DNA of 64,000 nt from Diaporthe sp. PMI_573 (GCA_021399435.1 JAJTUP010000136.1:52625-116624), one strand, 5' to 3'; shown: positions 21,944 through 32,928, counted from the first letter of the stretch. The notes: generated from the letters alone by a model not told the origin. Translations and numbers: made by a program.

Positions 21944-22187
21944 GTTGACGGTGATGAGCGTGGTGCTCGGGGCTAACTTTTGGCCGTGCCAGCAGGAATT
22001 TTACCATCCAAGCCACCGTGTGCTATGACCACCATAGGGTCCCTGCTTACCAAGCCGGTATCAAGACAAGTCAAGCCAGCTAGAAAAGCCGTCTTGATTG
22101 ATAAGATGGTCATCTTGACTTGGCTTGACTTGACTTGGCTTGTCTTGTCTTGGTTAGGCTTGTCTTGTTGAGAGCGCTGTCCCAGAC

Positions 22188-24780
22188 CTTAATTGTGTGG
22201 TCGTCCGAGCCCGACGCGAGCCGCTGGCCGTCCGGTGAGAAGGCGACTGAGAGAACCCACTTGTGATGGCCCTCTAGCGTCTGGAGGCAGCGGCCCGACG
22301 CCGTATCCCAGATCTTAATTGTATAGTCGTCCGAGCCCGACGCGAGCCGCTGGCCTTCCGGCGAGAAGGCGACCGAGCGAACCCACTCGTGATGGCCCTC
22401 TAGCGTCTGGAGGCAGCGGCCCGACGCCGTATCCCAGATCTTGATTGTGCGGTCGTCCGAGCCCGACGCGAGCCGCTGGCCTTCCGGCGAGAAGGCGACT
22501 GAGAGAACCGACCCGTGATGGCCCTCTAGCGTCTGGAGGCATGCATTCCATTCTGCCTCTACAACTGGTTTCGTGCTAACTAAGTTAGACTCTTCTGTCT
22601 TGAAAATTTTCTTTACCAAACTGCCAGTTGGTGCAAATACGAGGGCTGATGTGTACGCTTGAAGCGGGGCTTGCTCTACTATCCATTTGTAAGACAGAGC
22701 AAACCGGTGTGCATCCCGAACAAGTGCTGTTAGTTGGCCTCGATCGGCGCGTCCCTATGTCTCCGTTAGTCTTTGCTTTCTGGCATTTGGTGGTGCAGAC
22801 TCACCAGTAGGCCCTGAAGCTGTCTTATGGCGATGACACCCTCCGACATAGCTCGGAGTAAACTGAGAGCTTCGAGCCAGTAAAGATACTTCTGCTCAAG
22901 GAAGGTATGAACCGTATGGTGTATGTTGCGCTTCGTCGTGTTTTTATCGGAAATCGAGTCGCGGAGATGGTCAACCCAGAAGACGCACGAGTATCGTACT
23001 GTGGCCAGTGGGTCTGAAGATGGCGTTTGAACCTCGTCGATTGGGAATCCCGGTGCCTTTAAGCCGTACATATCGCGTCGCAATACCGTAGACATCGCAT
23101 TGAGCGACTTTGAGAAGATGATGTGGTTTACATCTTCCATCCCCAGAGGGAAGACCCAGTTGAAAGCGTCTCGAGAAGCTTGGTGCGTGGCCTTGCCCAG
23201 TAGAAAATCCTTAGCTGATTGGTGAACGAAATAAACAGTCTGATCTCGAAGAGTCAACAACGAGCCGCAAAGCCCTATAAGCTCTTCCAGGGATTCCGGA
23301 TCATCTGAAAAGTCGTCTGGCATCTCGACGAGAGTGGTTAATTCTTGAAGGCTGATAGGTCGGCGAACAATTGAGGTGACGGCGAGTATTTGCTTGCAGA
23401 GATCTGCATCCTCAGAGTGACCAATCTGTTCCATCATTCGCGTATACAAATAATCCAACCCGGGCGGAAATGACCTTAACTTTGTCAGGGTGTGCCAATT
23501 CCGAACCTTGGGATCCGCAAGTGCCTGGCAGACCAAGGCCACCCAGAGAAAAGTCCCATTCGCATTAGAAGAAAGATAGTCCTGTACAGCTGTCTCCATT
23601 GTGCTGTCGTACTGTTTCTGGCGCGATAACTGAACGACTTTATAGCGGATATATATATTGACGGCAGTGGTGACGGATTCGGCGTTTAGCTCGAGGCTGA
23701 GTCTGGACTGTTGCGCGATGGCCGCCAACTGTTCCTCAATATGCGGCAAATTGCGACTAGAGACGACCCATTTGACTTGGGAGGATGTTGATGATGCCTG
23801 GGCGACCAGTTCGAGAAGTCGCGGCAAATCTGTCACACATTCGTCGAGGGCATCAATCGCCAAATAGGCGGCCTTCAAGTTCGGATCTTCTAGCATCGAC
23901 CATAAAACCTTCGACAGGACGATCCATGCCATTGCGTCATCGGAGGGATATGTGTTCTCCGGCAGATGCAAGAGGAGACGTGGTTGCCGGTGAGCAAGCA
24001 GGTAGATTAACCCCCTCAGCACGGCAGTTGCGTTATTAATGCGCGAGTCGGTGGCTTGGCAGAAGAAATATGCCAAGTTGCCACCGTCAGCGATAATAGG
24101 CCGCTCTAGCTCGTCGATGATGCCGCATAGCAACATGGTCTTGCCTTTGCCTGGATCCCCTTTGATCCAGAGCAGCCGGCTCTCCGGCAGCTGGCGCCAT
24201 CGTTTGAAGTCGGGGTTGTCGAAGACCCAGCGGTAAGCGTCAGCCAGCAGACCGCCCTTTGCCAGCTCGATGCGCTCCTTTTCGACGTGCGGGTCACGCG
24301 CGTCAGTAGGCCACAACTTTGCCAGACAGAGGTAATCCTCGTGAATCTTTTCTCGTAGCCGCTTCAATGCCTTCTCTTTTCCTTCGCCGTAGAGAACCCG
24401 GATATGCACATCGAAGATGCCGAATAGAGAGTACACCTTGTCTTCCTCATGTTTTGTATTACGCTTCTCGATCCATCTCATCCGTTCGGCGACGCTGAAA
24501 TCAGATAGAGGGCTACCTTGGAGGGCTGTTCGGGGGATTCCGGTTATATCGTGGATTTCTTGTTCTAGAGACTCCTTATCTCCCAGGCGCTCGCCCTTTC
24601 CAGAGAAGAATTCGACGATGGTTGGGGCAATAAGCTCTTGGAGGGTCCATCCTCGGGTAAACCATCTGCTCTGTCGAAAGGCCGGTTTCCAACCGGGGCC
24701 GTCGTCCCGCTGGGTTGAGACGTCTACTAGGTAGACGTAACATTTCGCCGCGCTGCGGTACCAACGAAACATGGAGTTGT
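22188..24780 (-). pseudogene. 5' part of HET-NACHT-WD40 (HNWD, het-e/het-d class) gene
   Basis: On the minus strand the homology starts inside the HET domain at SMFRWYRSAAKCYVYL (about 24775) and continues with RGWTLQELIAP and the EDKVYSLFGIFDV end. NACHT follows, with Walker A GDPGKGKTMLL (near 24150) and AYLAIDALDECVTDL as Walker B. A 50-nt intron (22755-22804) joins QLQGLL to GRADRGQLTALVRDAHRFAL. The family linker (LQAYTSALVFAPTGSLVKK, TKPVVEAEWNACLQTLEGHH) leads into three WD40 units and half of a fourth before the hAT at 22187. In the family such proteins are NLR-like incompatibility sensors whose WD40 repeats read a ligand. The first half of HET is replaced by transposon fragments, so it is doubly broken. 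Confidence 0.88.
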
Positions 24781-24784
24781 TCAG

Positions 24785-24945
24785 GATCGGGATATCGATG
24801 AGCAGTAGCCTTGTATACCTCCATTCTACCAAGGAGGTATTCGTAGCCAAGCAGGATGTCCCATGGACACCCATACGCTTTGATGTATCCTTCTTTCCTC
24901 TTGCGCTGCTGACCATCGCCTTCGAGAGTAATCAGGTAACCTTGG
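24785..24945 (-). pseudogene. Internal hAT transposase fragment
   Basis: The minus-strand frame reads GYLITLEGDGQQRKRKEGY, then AYGCPWDILLGYEYLLGRM and HRYPDPEQLHVSL. This matches the transposase middle region upstream of the NLGWKKLDKYY motif and is alignable by eye with LLGRLEDAKSRIERHPEPEQ of the copy at 5.7-7.3 kb. It ends abruptly where the HNWD HET homology begins. It gives the HNWD remnant a foreign 5' neighbour. Confidence 0.6.
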
Positions 24946-24949
24946 CGCG

Positions 24950-25290
24950 CATCTGCTTATCGAGTATAATCACGTCTCGAAGTTTCTCAAACAGCTTGAA
25001 TCCCTTATAGTTATTAGTTTTCTTTGTTGACGAGAGCCGCAGAAGATTCCTCCTGGAGCTGGTCTCTGGCGTTGCCCGAGGTCCTCATATAATGCTTCTG
25101 AGGAAATATGAGAGATATGCCACGCACGGGCTCAAACTGGGCGAAGTCGCCGAGGACCATTACAATCGGGATACCTCCAAACGGCATTCTTTCATCGCTT
25201 GTATCAGAAAGATCCCCAAGGCGTGTCGGTACATCATGGAAAAGCCTGCTTTTCTGGACAGCTTTTCCCGTGGGTTCCGTGCATCAGACC
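24950..25290 (-). pseudogene. Pif1-like (Helitron-type) helicase fragment
   Basis: The minus strand reads MPFGGIPIVMVLGDFAQFEPVRG, of which GDFAQFEPVRG is helicase motif III in the variant form of Helitron-type Pif1 helicases. About 45 codons later, after in-frame stops, it reads GFKLFEKLRDVIILDKQMRA, the motif IV region. The two parts are in different frames. It lies between the 5' ends of the truncated HNWD gene and the plus-strand HET gene and may explain how both lost their N-termini. Confidence 0.6.
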
Positions 25291-26649
25291 ACTTAAATGC
25301 TTGTGTCACCCATAGATCCGTCATCAGCTAGGTTCAATAAAGCAAGTGAATGGCATTTCCAGAGCGGCTCGCCGATACGAACAGGAAAACCAGGTCTTTC
25401 GCGACAACCTCACACGTCTGGCCTGATGGCTGGGGAAACGAGAAAGAGAACAAGCTTCACACCTGCCAACTCAAGTTTATCAGGCGTCAACTCAGACGTC
25501 TCAACGATGGTAAAGACATTGATTTCTGGATGGACACTCTTCTTGTGCCGGTGAAGGAGAACATGACTGAAGAAGAGAAAATCATCAAGAAAAAGGCAAT
25601 AGGTCAGATTTTCCAAGTCTTCAACCAGTCCAAGTACACAGTGGTGCTTGACAACGGGCTTCACACCATGAACGTATCCCGGGACAAACCAACACAGACA
25701 GCTATGACAATACTCGCGAGCTCTTGGATGAGACGCCTTTGGACGCTTCAAGAAGCATTCCTTAGCCGACAACTCCATTTTGCTTTTGGCGAAAGAAGGA
25801 TGGACTGGCATAACTTGATTAGCTACGACAACCTAGATGGAGAGCTGGGGGTCCTCATTGAGAACGAGCTGAGGGCTCCGCTTACAGGTACTGTGAAAGA
25901 CATGCTAACACAGAACATAATGGGCCAAGATGATCGTGGTGATGGTCAAACGTCTGTGTCTCCAGAGAAAGCCGCTTTCTGGATAGCAAGTGTGTGGTCC
26001 GCTGCACGGTGGAGGGTAAGTGTTTGACATTGTGAATACTGCAGCTCAGATACCTTGAAGCTGACTCACCCATTAAATAGACAACAAGCAATCACGCACA
26101 CGAGACGCTCGCTCTCGCGACTCTGCTTGTTCTCAAGTACCAAGGCACTCAGATAGAAGAAGCCGGCCTAACCAAGCTGAAAGACGTGAACGACAAGCTA
26201 CGTGATCAGTTGGTCACTGAATTTTGGAAGACGTTTCACAACACTCATCGTGGAGCAATTCCTCCCGGTATGATATTCCTTCCCGGCGCGAAGGTAGAAG
26301 GTCATCAAGGATTCGGCTGGGCGCCCAGAACGTGGCTGTCTGCTCACGAAATCGACTACCCAAATCCGCTCAACCATTGGACCGGTAAAACAGACTTGCC
26401 CAGCACAGGTCTAGAAGTCAAATACCCTGGATTTCTGTTACACACGATTGGTAGAGATACTCGTTCTCACATCCTTGGGATGGACCAGGGTACGAACACC
26501 CGGCACTTTACATTTCCCGCGAATCGATATCTTCTCGAGTGGTACAGTGCCAAACCTGTGGAAAAACCTGCACCCTCCTTTCTACCTGGCATCGCAAGCA
26601 AGAAAACCACTCTGGCCATCATAATTTCTAGACAAAGGCCAGTTGAATC

Positions 26650-27820
26650 CAGTGATGTTATTGGATTGGAGGCAATTTGGATTGGACTGGATTTGTCGGA
26701 AAATGGCTGGACTGGATTTGGGTTTCTCGAAGATTTGGACTGGATTGGATTGATTGGCAACCAGCTCCTGGAGCTCCAATGGTCTAACCTGATAAGGCAA
26801 GAGCTAAGCCTAATTGAGTGGTCATGAGGAGTCTCCCGTCGCAGCTGCCGTCGCAGACCACGACACGACGCGCGAACTATCGTTCCGCTATTGGGTTAAC
26901 ATCCAACGCGTGCAGATTGCTACGCTATTAAAAGCATGGAGGCAAACGCGTCGCTCGCGACTTCAGCAGTCCTTCTACTGTGGCAGACGTGTCTGAACAG
27001 TCCACTCACCAGCTACACCATGGCCACTATCTCCAGCTATTTCGGTGCTGCCAGCGGTCGCCGTCCTGATTCTGACAGAGTTATTCTTGCTCCAACATAT
27101 ATTAGTCCTCGCCCAAACGACCCCGACGGAACCCTGATCGAACCCGACGAATTCAAGCTGAATGGGAAGCAATATGTACGCTACTCTGTTGTGGCAAAGT
27201 CCCAAAAGCACCCCAAGAAAAGGACATCAGTCGTCTGGCAGTATGGTGAAGACATACAACTCAAGCAGGACCCGACGAAGACGTTCTGGTACTGTTATCT
27301 GTGCGAACAGCAGCAGCGCCAACAGGGACTTCCTATTTCCGGCAAGGGCAATTGTACTACCTTAAACCACCTGGAATCGAAACACCAAATCATCGCTCAC
27401 GGCTCCGGATGGACGTCATTGAAGCCAGCGAGTGCTTACGAGCTTGGTATGGTCGCCCGGAGCAGAAGGCATTTGATGACTCTGCCATCGGTTTGATGGA
27501 GGGTGAGGCAGGGAGTACAGTTGGGGCGGATGGGCTGGGTGAGGGAGAGGAAGGCGGCGAAGATGATGGAAGCGAGAAGAACATACTGGAGACGCAAGTT
27601 GCTAGAGAACATGAGCTCCGTAGTTAGGTGGTGTCATAACCCAAGGACAAGAACAGTTCTACTCCAAGTCTGCTTATTCAGCGGCTCATTGATTGTCCCA
27701 AAAGGGTAAAAATATGAACTGGATCGGTTCTGGATATCCTGGAGGCTGCCTGTCCCCACGTCTGGACTGGATTGGATCGAGGCTCGGATCCAGCTCCAAT
27801 CCAATCCAATAACATCACTG
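26650..27820 (+). mobile_element. 1,171-bp hAT derivative with BED finger only
   Basis: The ends are CAGTGATGTTATTGGATTGG and its reverse complement at 27801-27820. They are flanked by the perfect 8-bp duplication GTTGAATC (26642-26649 and 27821-27828). The subterminal regions are full of GGATTGGATT motifs. It contains one ORF with a BED zinc finger but none of the catalytic region, so it must depend on a transposase elsewhere. It sits inside the HET gene in the same orientation, and its insertion adds a stop at about 26825. A truncated relative is at 3649. Confidence 0.92.
26936..27496 (+). CDS. BED-type zinc-finger protein of the hAT derivative
   Basis: The 186-residue product has a disordered N-terminus, an internal start MATISSYFGAASGRR at about residue 29 that may be the real one, and a BED finger: WYCYLCEQQQRQQG followed by TTLNHLESKH, giving the C-x2-C...H-x4-H arrangement that binds transposon ends in hAT proteins. 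It stops 30 residues after the finger. With DNA binding but no catalytic domain it could act as a competitor of the full transposase. That role is inference; it may equally be the leftover of an internal deletion. Confidence 0.6.
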   Translation: MEANASLATSAVLLLWQTCLNSPLTSYTMATISSYFGAASGRRPDSDRVILAPTYISPRPNDPDGTLIEPDEFKLNGKQYVRYSVVAKSQKHPKKRTSVVWQYGEDIQLKQDPTKTFWYCYLCEQQQRQQGLPISGKGNCTTLNHLESKHQIIAHGSGWTSLKPASAYELGMVARSRRHLMTLPSV

Positions 27821-28487
27821 GTTGAATCGCCACCCGAGATTGGACTTCTGGTTGAGATCTGGCGAGAGGAAGATGACAGACAGGAATTACCGCGAAAAAT
27901 ATACAGCTGTAAGATAATTCGCAGGATTCATATCTGGCGGGATATGAATCCGCTCTACTTGGCTGGCCCAGATCGCAATGGGCCCCAAGGCTCGACATCG
28001 GGTGGATCGGGAGACAATGCAGCTTCTCCCCATTGGAAAATCATCGGCGGGACTCTCACTGATTCCAGTTTCTGTCTTGGAGAATCGGTACCCCCTGACC
28101 AACGTTGGGTGGTGGATGGATACATTACTAAACGCCCTCGTCCGACTGTGACATCAAACCCGGTAGGCACGCAGCGCACACAGGCAGCAACCACTTCGAA
28201 ACCACCCCCTACTGCTGGCAACCCCAACGAGGTCGATTCATCGCAAACAGCTCAAGCTGGAACGGCAGCAGCGGGCGCCAAGCAATCAAGATGGTCATGG
28301 ATCGTTGGAAGAAGGAGACAGATGGCAGTGGAATCCGGAACTGATCGAGGTGAAGGACAAGTTGAGCCCTCTAGTCCACGTAGAACGGTGACCTTTCCGC
28401 CACGACCTCCAGAGTCAACCGGCACGAGAGTAGATGAGCCCGTCCCGGGAAGACTTCGCCGTCCAAATACTCGTTTCTAAGCTGAGA

Positions 28488-28510
28488 ATTGATTGATTGA
28501 TTGATTGATT
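28488..28510. repeat. (ATTG)n microsatellite
   Basis: Nearly six tandem ATTG units begin eight bases after the stop codon of the interrupted HET gene. Confidence 0.95.
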
Positions 28511-28857
28511 CTAATCTAGATCCTTAACTTATTTTAATTGTGTTCAAAATTAAGGAGGTTCCAGGTCGAATAGACGTTCAAAAGAACAAATCTTCATAGG
28601 CTTTGACATATCAGAAATAGAAGGGCAGTCTTCGAGCATCGTAATTCTGGCTACATAAACAGCGGCGAACAGTATTTTCTTAGAGAGACCGGTCGTTCAT
28701 TTTGTTTTGTCCCCTCAGCCGGTGGACACGATCATGCTGATGTTTTGCGATCCTTGGAGTTTGCTTGATCCTCTGGCGTTTAGGCCCCACACTTATAGCT
28801 AGCTGTGACGCAAGCTCTCGACGGGTCTGAACAGTTTAGAGCCTTTTTCTTTTAAAG
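28511..28857. other. Intergenic, nothing recognised
   Basis: AT-leaning sequence 3' of the HET pseudogene. I see no gene, repeat or RNA. Confidence 0.4.
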
Positions 28858-29130
28858 TTGAATAGTGCAGCGAGTAGAGGGTGTAGGTTTTTTTTCGACC
28901 CAGTGGTGTTGGGGGCTCAAAATGATAGACATTACGGACAGATAAACACCGCCGTTGGACATAGAAATGCAAGCATTGCTGTTGACATATGTCTTGCTAG
29001 CCAGCAGCGACCACTTAGTCGCAAGGAAGTGCTTCGCAGGATAAGGCACGCAAAGCGATGGGCTTGTCTTATAGGGTCGGCACCACTGGTTGTAGCAACA
29101 TGTTCCGATGAAGCGGAGAAAATTATGTGA
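28858..29130 (+). CDS. Small hypothetical protein, possibly two exons
   Basis: A 90-residue frame ends at a GTGAGT donor-like site (near 29127). The middle is helical and basic (RPLSRKEVLRRIRHAKRWA), then CLIGSAPLVVATCSDEAEKI. After an acceptor-like TTGACAG at 29168, an open frame (CKSLKVSQAYPGEVLTASKY, ending in RQRRAEKSRF before a TGA at about 29317) could be a second exon, though the phase does not join cleanly. I recall similar small ascomycete proteins of unknown function, but cannot name the family. Confidence 0.3.
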   Translation: MNSAASRGCRFFFDPVVLGAQNDRHYGQINTAVGHRNASIAVDICLASQQRPLSRKEVLRRIRHAKRWACLIGSAPLVVATCSDEAEKIM

Positions 29131-29319
29131 GTAAATCGTGACCGCCGTGGGAAAAAGTTATTGACAGATGGAAAGCAAAAATCACTTTATATTGAACGAA
29201 ACTTTGACTTGCAAATCGCTTAAAGTTTCACAGGCCTATCCCGGTGAGGTTTTGACAGCATCCAAATACCTCGAGGAGTATGCTCGCCAGCGACGAGCCG
29301 AGAAATCCAGATTTTGAAT

Positions 29320-31330
29320 TCATATTCACTTGAGGACTAGGAATCAGTTTCCAGAATACCAGATTAGAATATGAGGGCTATCTCACCATCCAATAATATC
29401 AAGTCTGCATTGTCGAGTTTCTGTATTATTACCTTTGTGGATAAGGATTCTTTAATTAGGAAACACACTAAGTAGGCTTGGACCAACAAATACATCCTCG
29501 GAACTAAAAGGTGCTCGCTGAAGGATTTCATCAACAGTCGCTTTGTCTCACGTTCTACCCCAGCGTCTGCCTTCCCTAGCGCACTACTTTTTCTACTCTC
29601 CCACCTTTAAAGAAATACTTACCCAATTTGATTCCAAACGCAGCATTTTTAAGGATCATCTCAAAATTTGTAGGCGTACTTTTGATTAATCCTGCGCAGC
29701 TTGGGGCTAAAGCGTGCTTCCGATCTGATTAAAATTCTAATAGTTACCTTAATTCTAATTCAGCCCCAGCACAATAGCTTATTACACAATACATAGTATT
29801 TCGGGCTAACAGGCGTGCATGTTGTCTGTCCCAGCCCATTGCCTGCCTGGGATGAAGAGTTTGACTTCGCTGATCTTGCGCCCTCACCCAACGATGGCCG
29901 GGATGGATAGCTGGGTTCGACCTGGTTGGCGAGGAGGGCATGGGCAGGCCGCTCAGTGCCTTTGTGCCCGAATTGCTGCAGTTTCGGAAAGACTGCGCGC
30001 GGGCGTGGTGAGTCCTGTTCCACTGCGGCGGGACTCTCGAGTCTGGCTCCGAGACAGACGACAACTATTCCCTCATTTGATGCTCATTTGGTGGGTCAGA
30101 CTCGAGGATGGTTTGTCTTGTTAGGTCTAGGTCTGATCGTAACAATATGCGTGAGTTTATGGCATTGTTCCCAGGGCTAGCCCTTATACATTGTGTGACT
30201 GTGTGTGATTAGCATAACTCCTGCTGGTCCCGGATGCTTCTCATCATTCCCACATTCAAGCCTGAATAAGCAACGACAAAATCTCATCACAAAGATTTTC
30301 CATTCATCTTCAACAGGGAAAGCTTTCTATACCCAAAGTTTTGTAAATTTCTTTGTGCTCGAATCTAAACGGGCTTTCTCAAGCTGACCGACTTGTTCAT
30401 TGGTCTTAGAGCTTTCTTTTGCCTACTGGGCTGGATTCCACAATGACGCGTATTTCCACTGGAAACCCGCATTGTGTAAGCGCGAGGCGTGCCGACGTTG
30501 TGACGTTGTGACGTTGGGGGGGGGGTAAAATGAACAATCCAGATTTCCTAATACTGTACAATAATCATAAGTTGAAGATAGTGTCTTTATATTCCTTATC
30601 CCAATCAAAGCTTTGCTCTACTTGGTCTGTGTTGACCGCCTTGTGATTGGTCTCTTGGGTGAAATTGCGGCAAAGATGATTGATTGACAGGTTTGCCGCG
30701 AAGGCGGTCTGGTCACGACAAATTGCTGGTATGCCTGAGCCTCCGCATTCAATCAATCTGTGGCCGCGCCGATCTATTTTAGATGGGCACTCCTACTTTG
30801 TCTTCTTCTAATGTCATTCTATCCATCTTGAAACACAGCAGTGAGAGTCTTCTAACAATCAATCGTTGCGCTTCTTTTGGGGATTCCCGATGCAATAATG
30901 ATTGAAAGTCCCCGTCGGCCTCCACTACCTTTTTAGTTTGTTGGACAACTACTGCTGGTGGCTATCTGAAGCTCACGCTAATGTCGAATAAGGTGTGGGT
31001 TTGAGGGCAATCCAAGGGGCCACACGCCCGGCCCGGCTGTGGCCAATCAGAAGGGCCGGTCTGGCTTAGTCAGTAGAAGGGCTGGCTACTACACCAAGCG
31101 CTTCGGCGCCCACGATGGCGATGGCTTCCTTTCTTCCTTCCGTAGCAAGAATCGAACCCGTACCCAGAGAGTACGGCTTTTGCTCGCCTCTATTTGCACG
31201 TGCAAAGATCCCCTGACCTACGGCATCAGGGCCGTACCAACATAAGGGTTAGATAATCATGTCCTGGATGAATCTCGAAAAATTAGACTTACTTCGCGAT
31301 ACTTGAACAAGTAGATTGCGAGTGCTTCCG
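29320..31330. other. Intergenic, no gene recognised
   Basis: Only short unsupported ORFs on both strands. Notable are a GACGTTGT triplicate followed by a run of ten G at about 30497-30525, and AT-rich DNA at 29380-29480 and 29640-29780. Confidence 0.4.
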
Positions 31331-31800
31331 AACAGTGTTCGAATCCGAGAACAGTCATTACGAACAGAATATCGTGCAGGCTGAGTTATTGGCTCAAACG
31401 CCACTTAGAAAGCGAAAGTTTAGCCAAGTAGAAGGGGTAGTTGACGCTGAGGAGCCCGTGCCCAAGAGGCCAAGACTAAATTTTACCGTAGCAACGGATA
31501 AAGAGACGTTCGACATGCAACACAAATACGAGGGGCTATCTTCAAAGACATCCCTGAGATCCAGGTCTGAGCACCACGCACTGTGCTGGTAATACATCAG
31601 ACGAGCTTCATCAGGATGGCTGAATGATACTGAGGTAGATGACAAAAATAGATTGCGACTTGATTTATAACAGGGCACGTTGCGACGCATCGTAAATTCA
31701 GTTCCACGTCTTTCCCTAACGCTGTACCCCAATTCTTAATCGTGCTTTGTACATGTAAGCGTGGTATTGTCAGAAAGGGGAATAAGAGGCTACTCAAGCT

Positions 31801-32875
31801 CTATATAATTTCCTTGAAGTGCTGGATCTCCGTAAATGGATGGGCAATTACATAAGGGTATCCATCCGCAGTTCTCATCCGACTAGAAATCAGGTGACCT
31901 AGCTCAGCAGGAGACTCAGCGGCAATAATATCCCCAGACCCGTTCTTTTGGACGCAATATGATAGCGCCACAAAAATATTGTCCCGAAATAACTCGTATG
32001 CACTCCTCTTAAAATAGCGGTCTTTGCCATCAGGCCCTGAAACTCTTAGCTTAAGAGTCCCCGGCCACCTGTCTGGCTGGAACGGCGCGATAGAACCGGT
32101 TATGCGGTGTTCACAAACCAAAGCGAAGAGAACCTGGGCGCTTCATCGAGCGGCAGTATGATAAGGTCAGTGGACATGAGACTCATTTCCTTATTCAAAT
32201 GTTGCGCGAGTGGACTTACATGTAGTCTCGATATCCAGTTTGGAGGTATGTTCCGTCCTTTGCAGCCACTTTTGAGAAGGCGAACCGAAGTAAAGATCTC
32301 CGTGATAGCATTTCAACGAGTCCGCCTAGTCTCGTGCCTCCGTAGACAGACTCGAAATCCGCTTGCAACTCAACGTTGAAGTTCTCCCAGTTCGGTCCTT
32401 GGTATTTCTTCAAAGACAGTCGTATACCCGCCAGTTCATACTCTCTTCCATTCTGTATTGTGGTCGTTTCTCCCACCCTGCCAACGGTAAGTTCCACACC
32501 ATGCCAGGAATGGGTACCTGAAGCTTTGAAGTCGAACTTCAAGCATACCTGATTTCTCTGCAGGTTGGGTTCAGATAGGGAATAGCAAATCCATACTCTG
32601 CGAAGTCTGAAGTCTGGGCCGTCGAGATGCTTGATCAGGTGAGGGAGCCCGGACTGGGTCATCTCGGTGAGGTTGAATTCCCCATTTTCCGGAACAAAGC
32701 CGTGGCCATTTCGGGCCCATCCCTCGTGTTGAGCGCTTGCCCTATTGTTACTTGCGGGTCCGGGATCATCTGATTGCTTCTGGCAGCTCTCATATAGAGG
32801 AACCCATTTTTCAGGTGAGGTCGCTTGTCGAGTTATGCTAAACGCCACGACGAAGGTGGGATTGGCAATGCACAA
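31801..32875 (-). CDS. Two-exon gene of unknown function, reading frame intact
   Basis: Exon 1 (32875-32220) and exon 2 (32140-31801) join across a 79-nt intron with a GTAAGT donor and a GAAG acceptor. Phase agrees (ATG-TAC-type split codon at DY/I), giving about 331 residues. The core is a mixed alpha/beta protein: LPHLIKHLDGPDFRLRRVWI, WHGVELTVGR, FSKVAAKDGTYLQTGYRDY, then CEHRITGSIAPFQPDRWPG and KRSAYELFRDNIFVALSYC. No signal peptide or membrane segment is visible. I do not recognise the family. The 5' end is unsettled: the frame opens with a TTG at 32875, and the first internal ATG is at about 32665, so an upstream exon is possible. Confidence 0.55.
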
Positions 32876-32888
32876 GCAACTGGGAAAC

Positions 32889-32928
32889 GGTTGGGCAGGG
32901 TTGGGCAGGGTTGGGCAGAGTTGGGCAG
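32889..32928. repeat. Decamer tandem repeat, four units
   Basis: GGTTGGGCAG occurs three times in tandem, followed by a variant AGTTGGGCAG. It lies just upstream of the unknown minus-strand gene and may affect its 5' region. Confidence 0.95.

Larger units (their letters stand above)
17751..22179 (-). mobile_element. 4,429-bp hAT element inserted in the HNWD WD40 array
   Basis: The ends are CAGCGCTCTCAACAAG (17751-17766) and its exact reverse complement (22164-22179). They are flanked by the perfect 8-bp duplication TCCCAGAC at 17743-17750 and 22180-22187. The 8-bp duplication and CAG...CTG ends are hAT hallmarks. Both ends carry many subterminal AAGACAAG/CTTGACTTGG motifs, the usual transposase-binding type. 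The transposase is on the minus strand (19824-21943) but lacks a recognisable dimerisation domain. The 17.9-19.8 kb interior holds repeats and an LTR-like piece. The insertion splits a gene codon-exactly and looks recent. Confidence 0.92.
25350..28480 (+). pseudogene. HET-family gene interrupted by a hAT derivative
   Basis: Coding parts are 25350-26015, 26081-26649 and 27829-28480, with a 65-nt GTAAGT intron (26016-26080). HET motifs: SHVWPDGWGNEKENKLHTCQ, IDFWMDTLLVPVKE, KKAIGQIFQVF and SWMRRLWTLQEAFLSRQL. The remainder is the usual HET-protein C-terminal half, with LGESVPPDQRWVVDGY near the end and a Pro/Ser-rich tail. The true N-terminus is unclear: the ATG at 25350 leaves only about 18 residues before SHVW, and DNA upstream belongs to a helicase fragment. 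The frame is the same on both sides of the insertion (RQRPVES, then SPPEIGLLVEIW). In the family these proteins trigger heterokaryon-incompatibility cell death. Confidence 0.82.

Noticed and set aside
31147..31215. Possible minus-strand tRNA (GAATCGAACC-like box B)
   Set aside because: The reverse complement has a T-loop-like string, but neither T stem nor anticodon arm folds.
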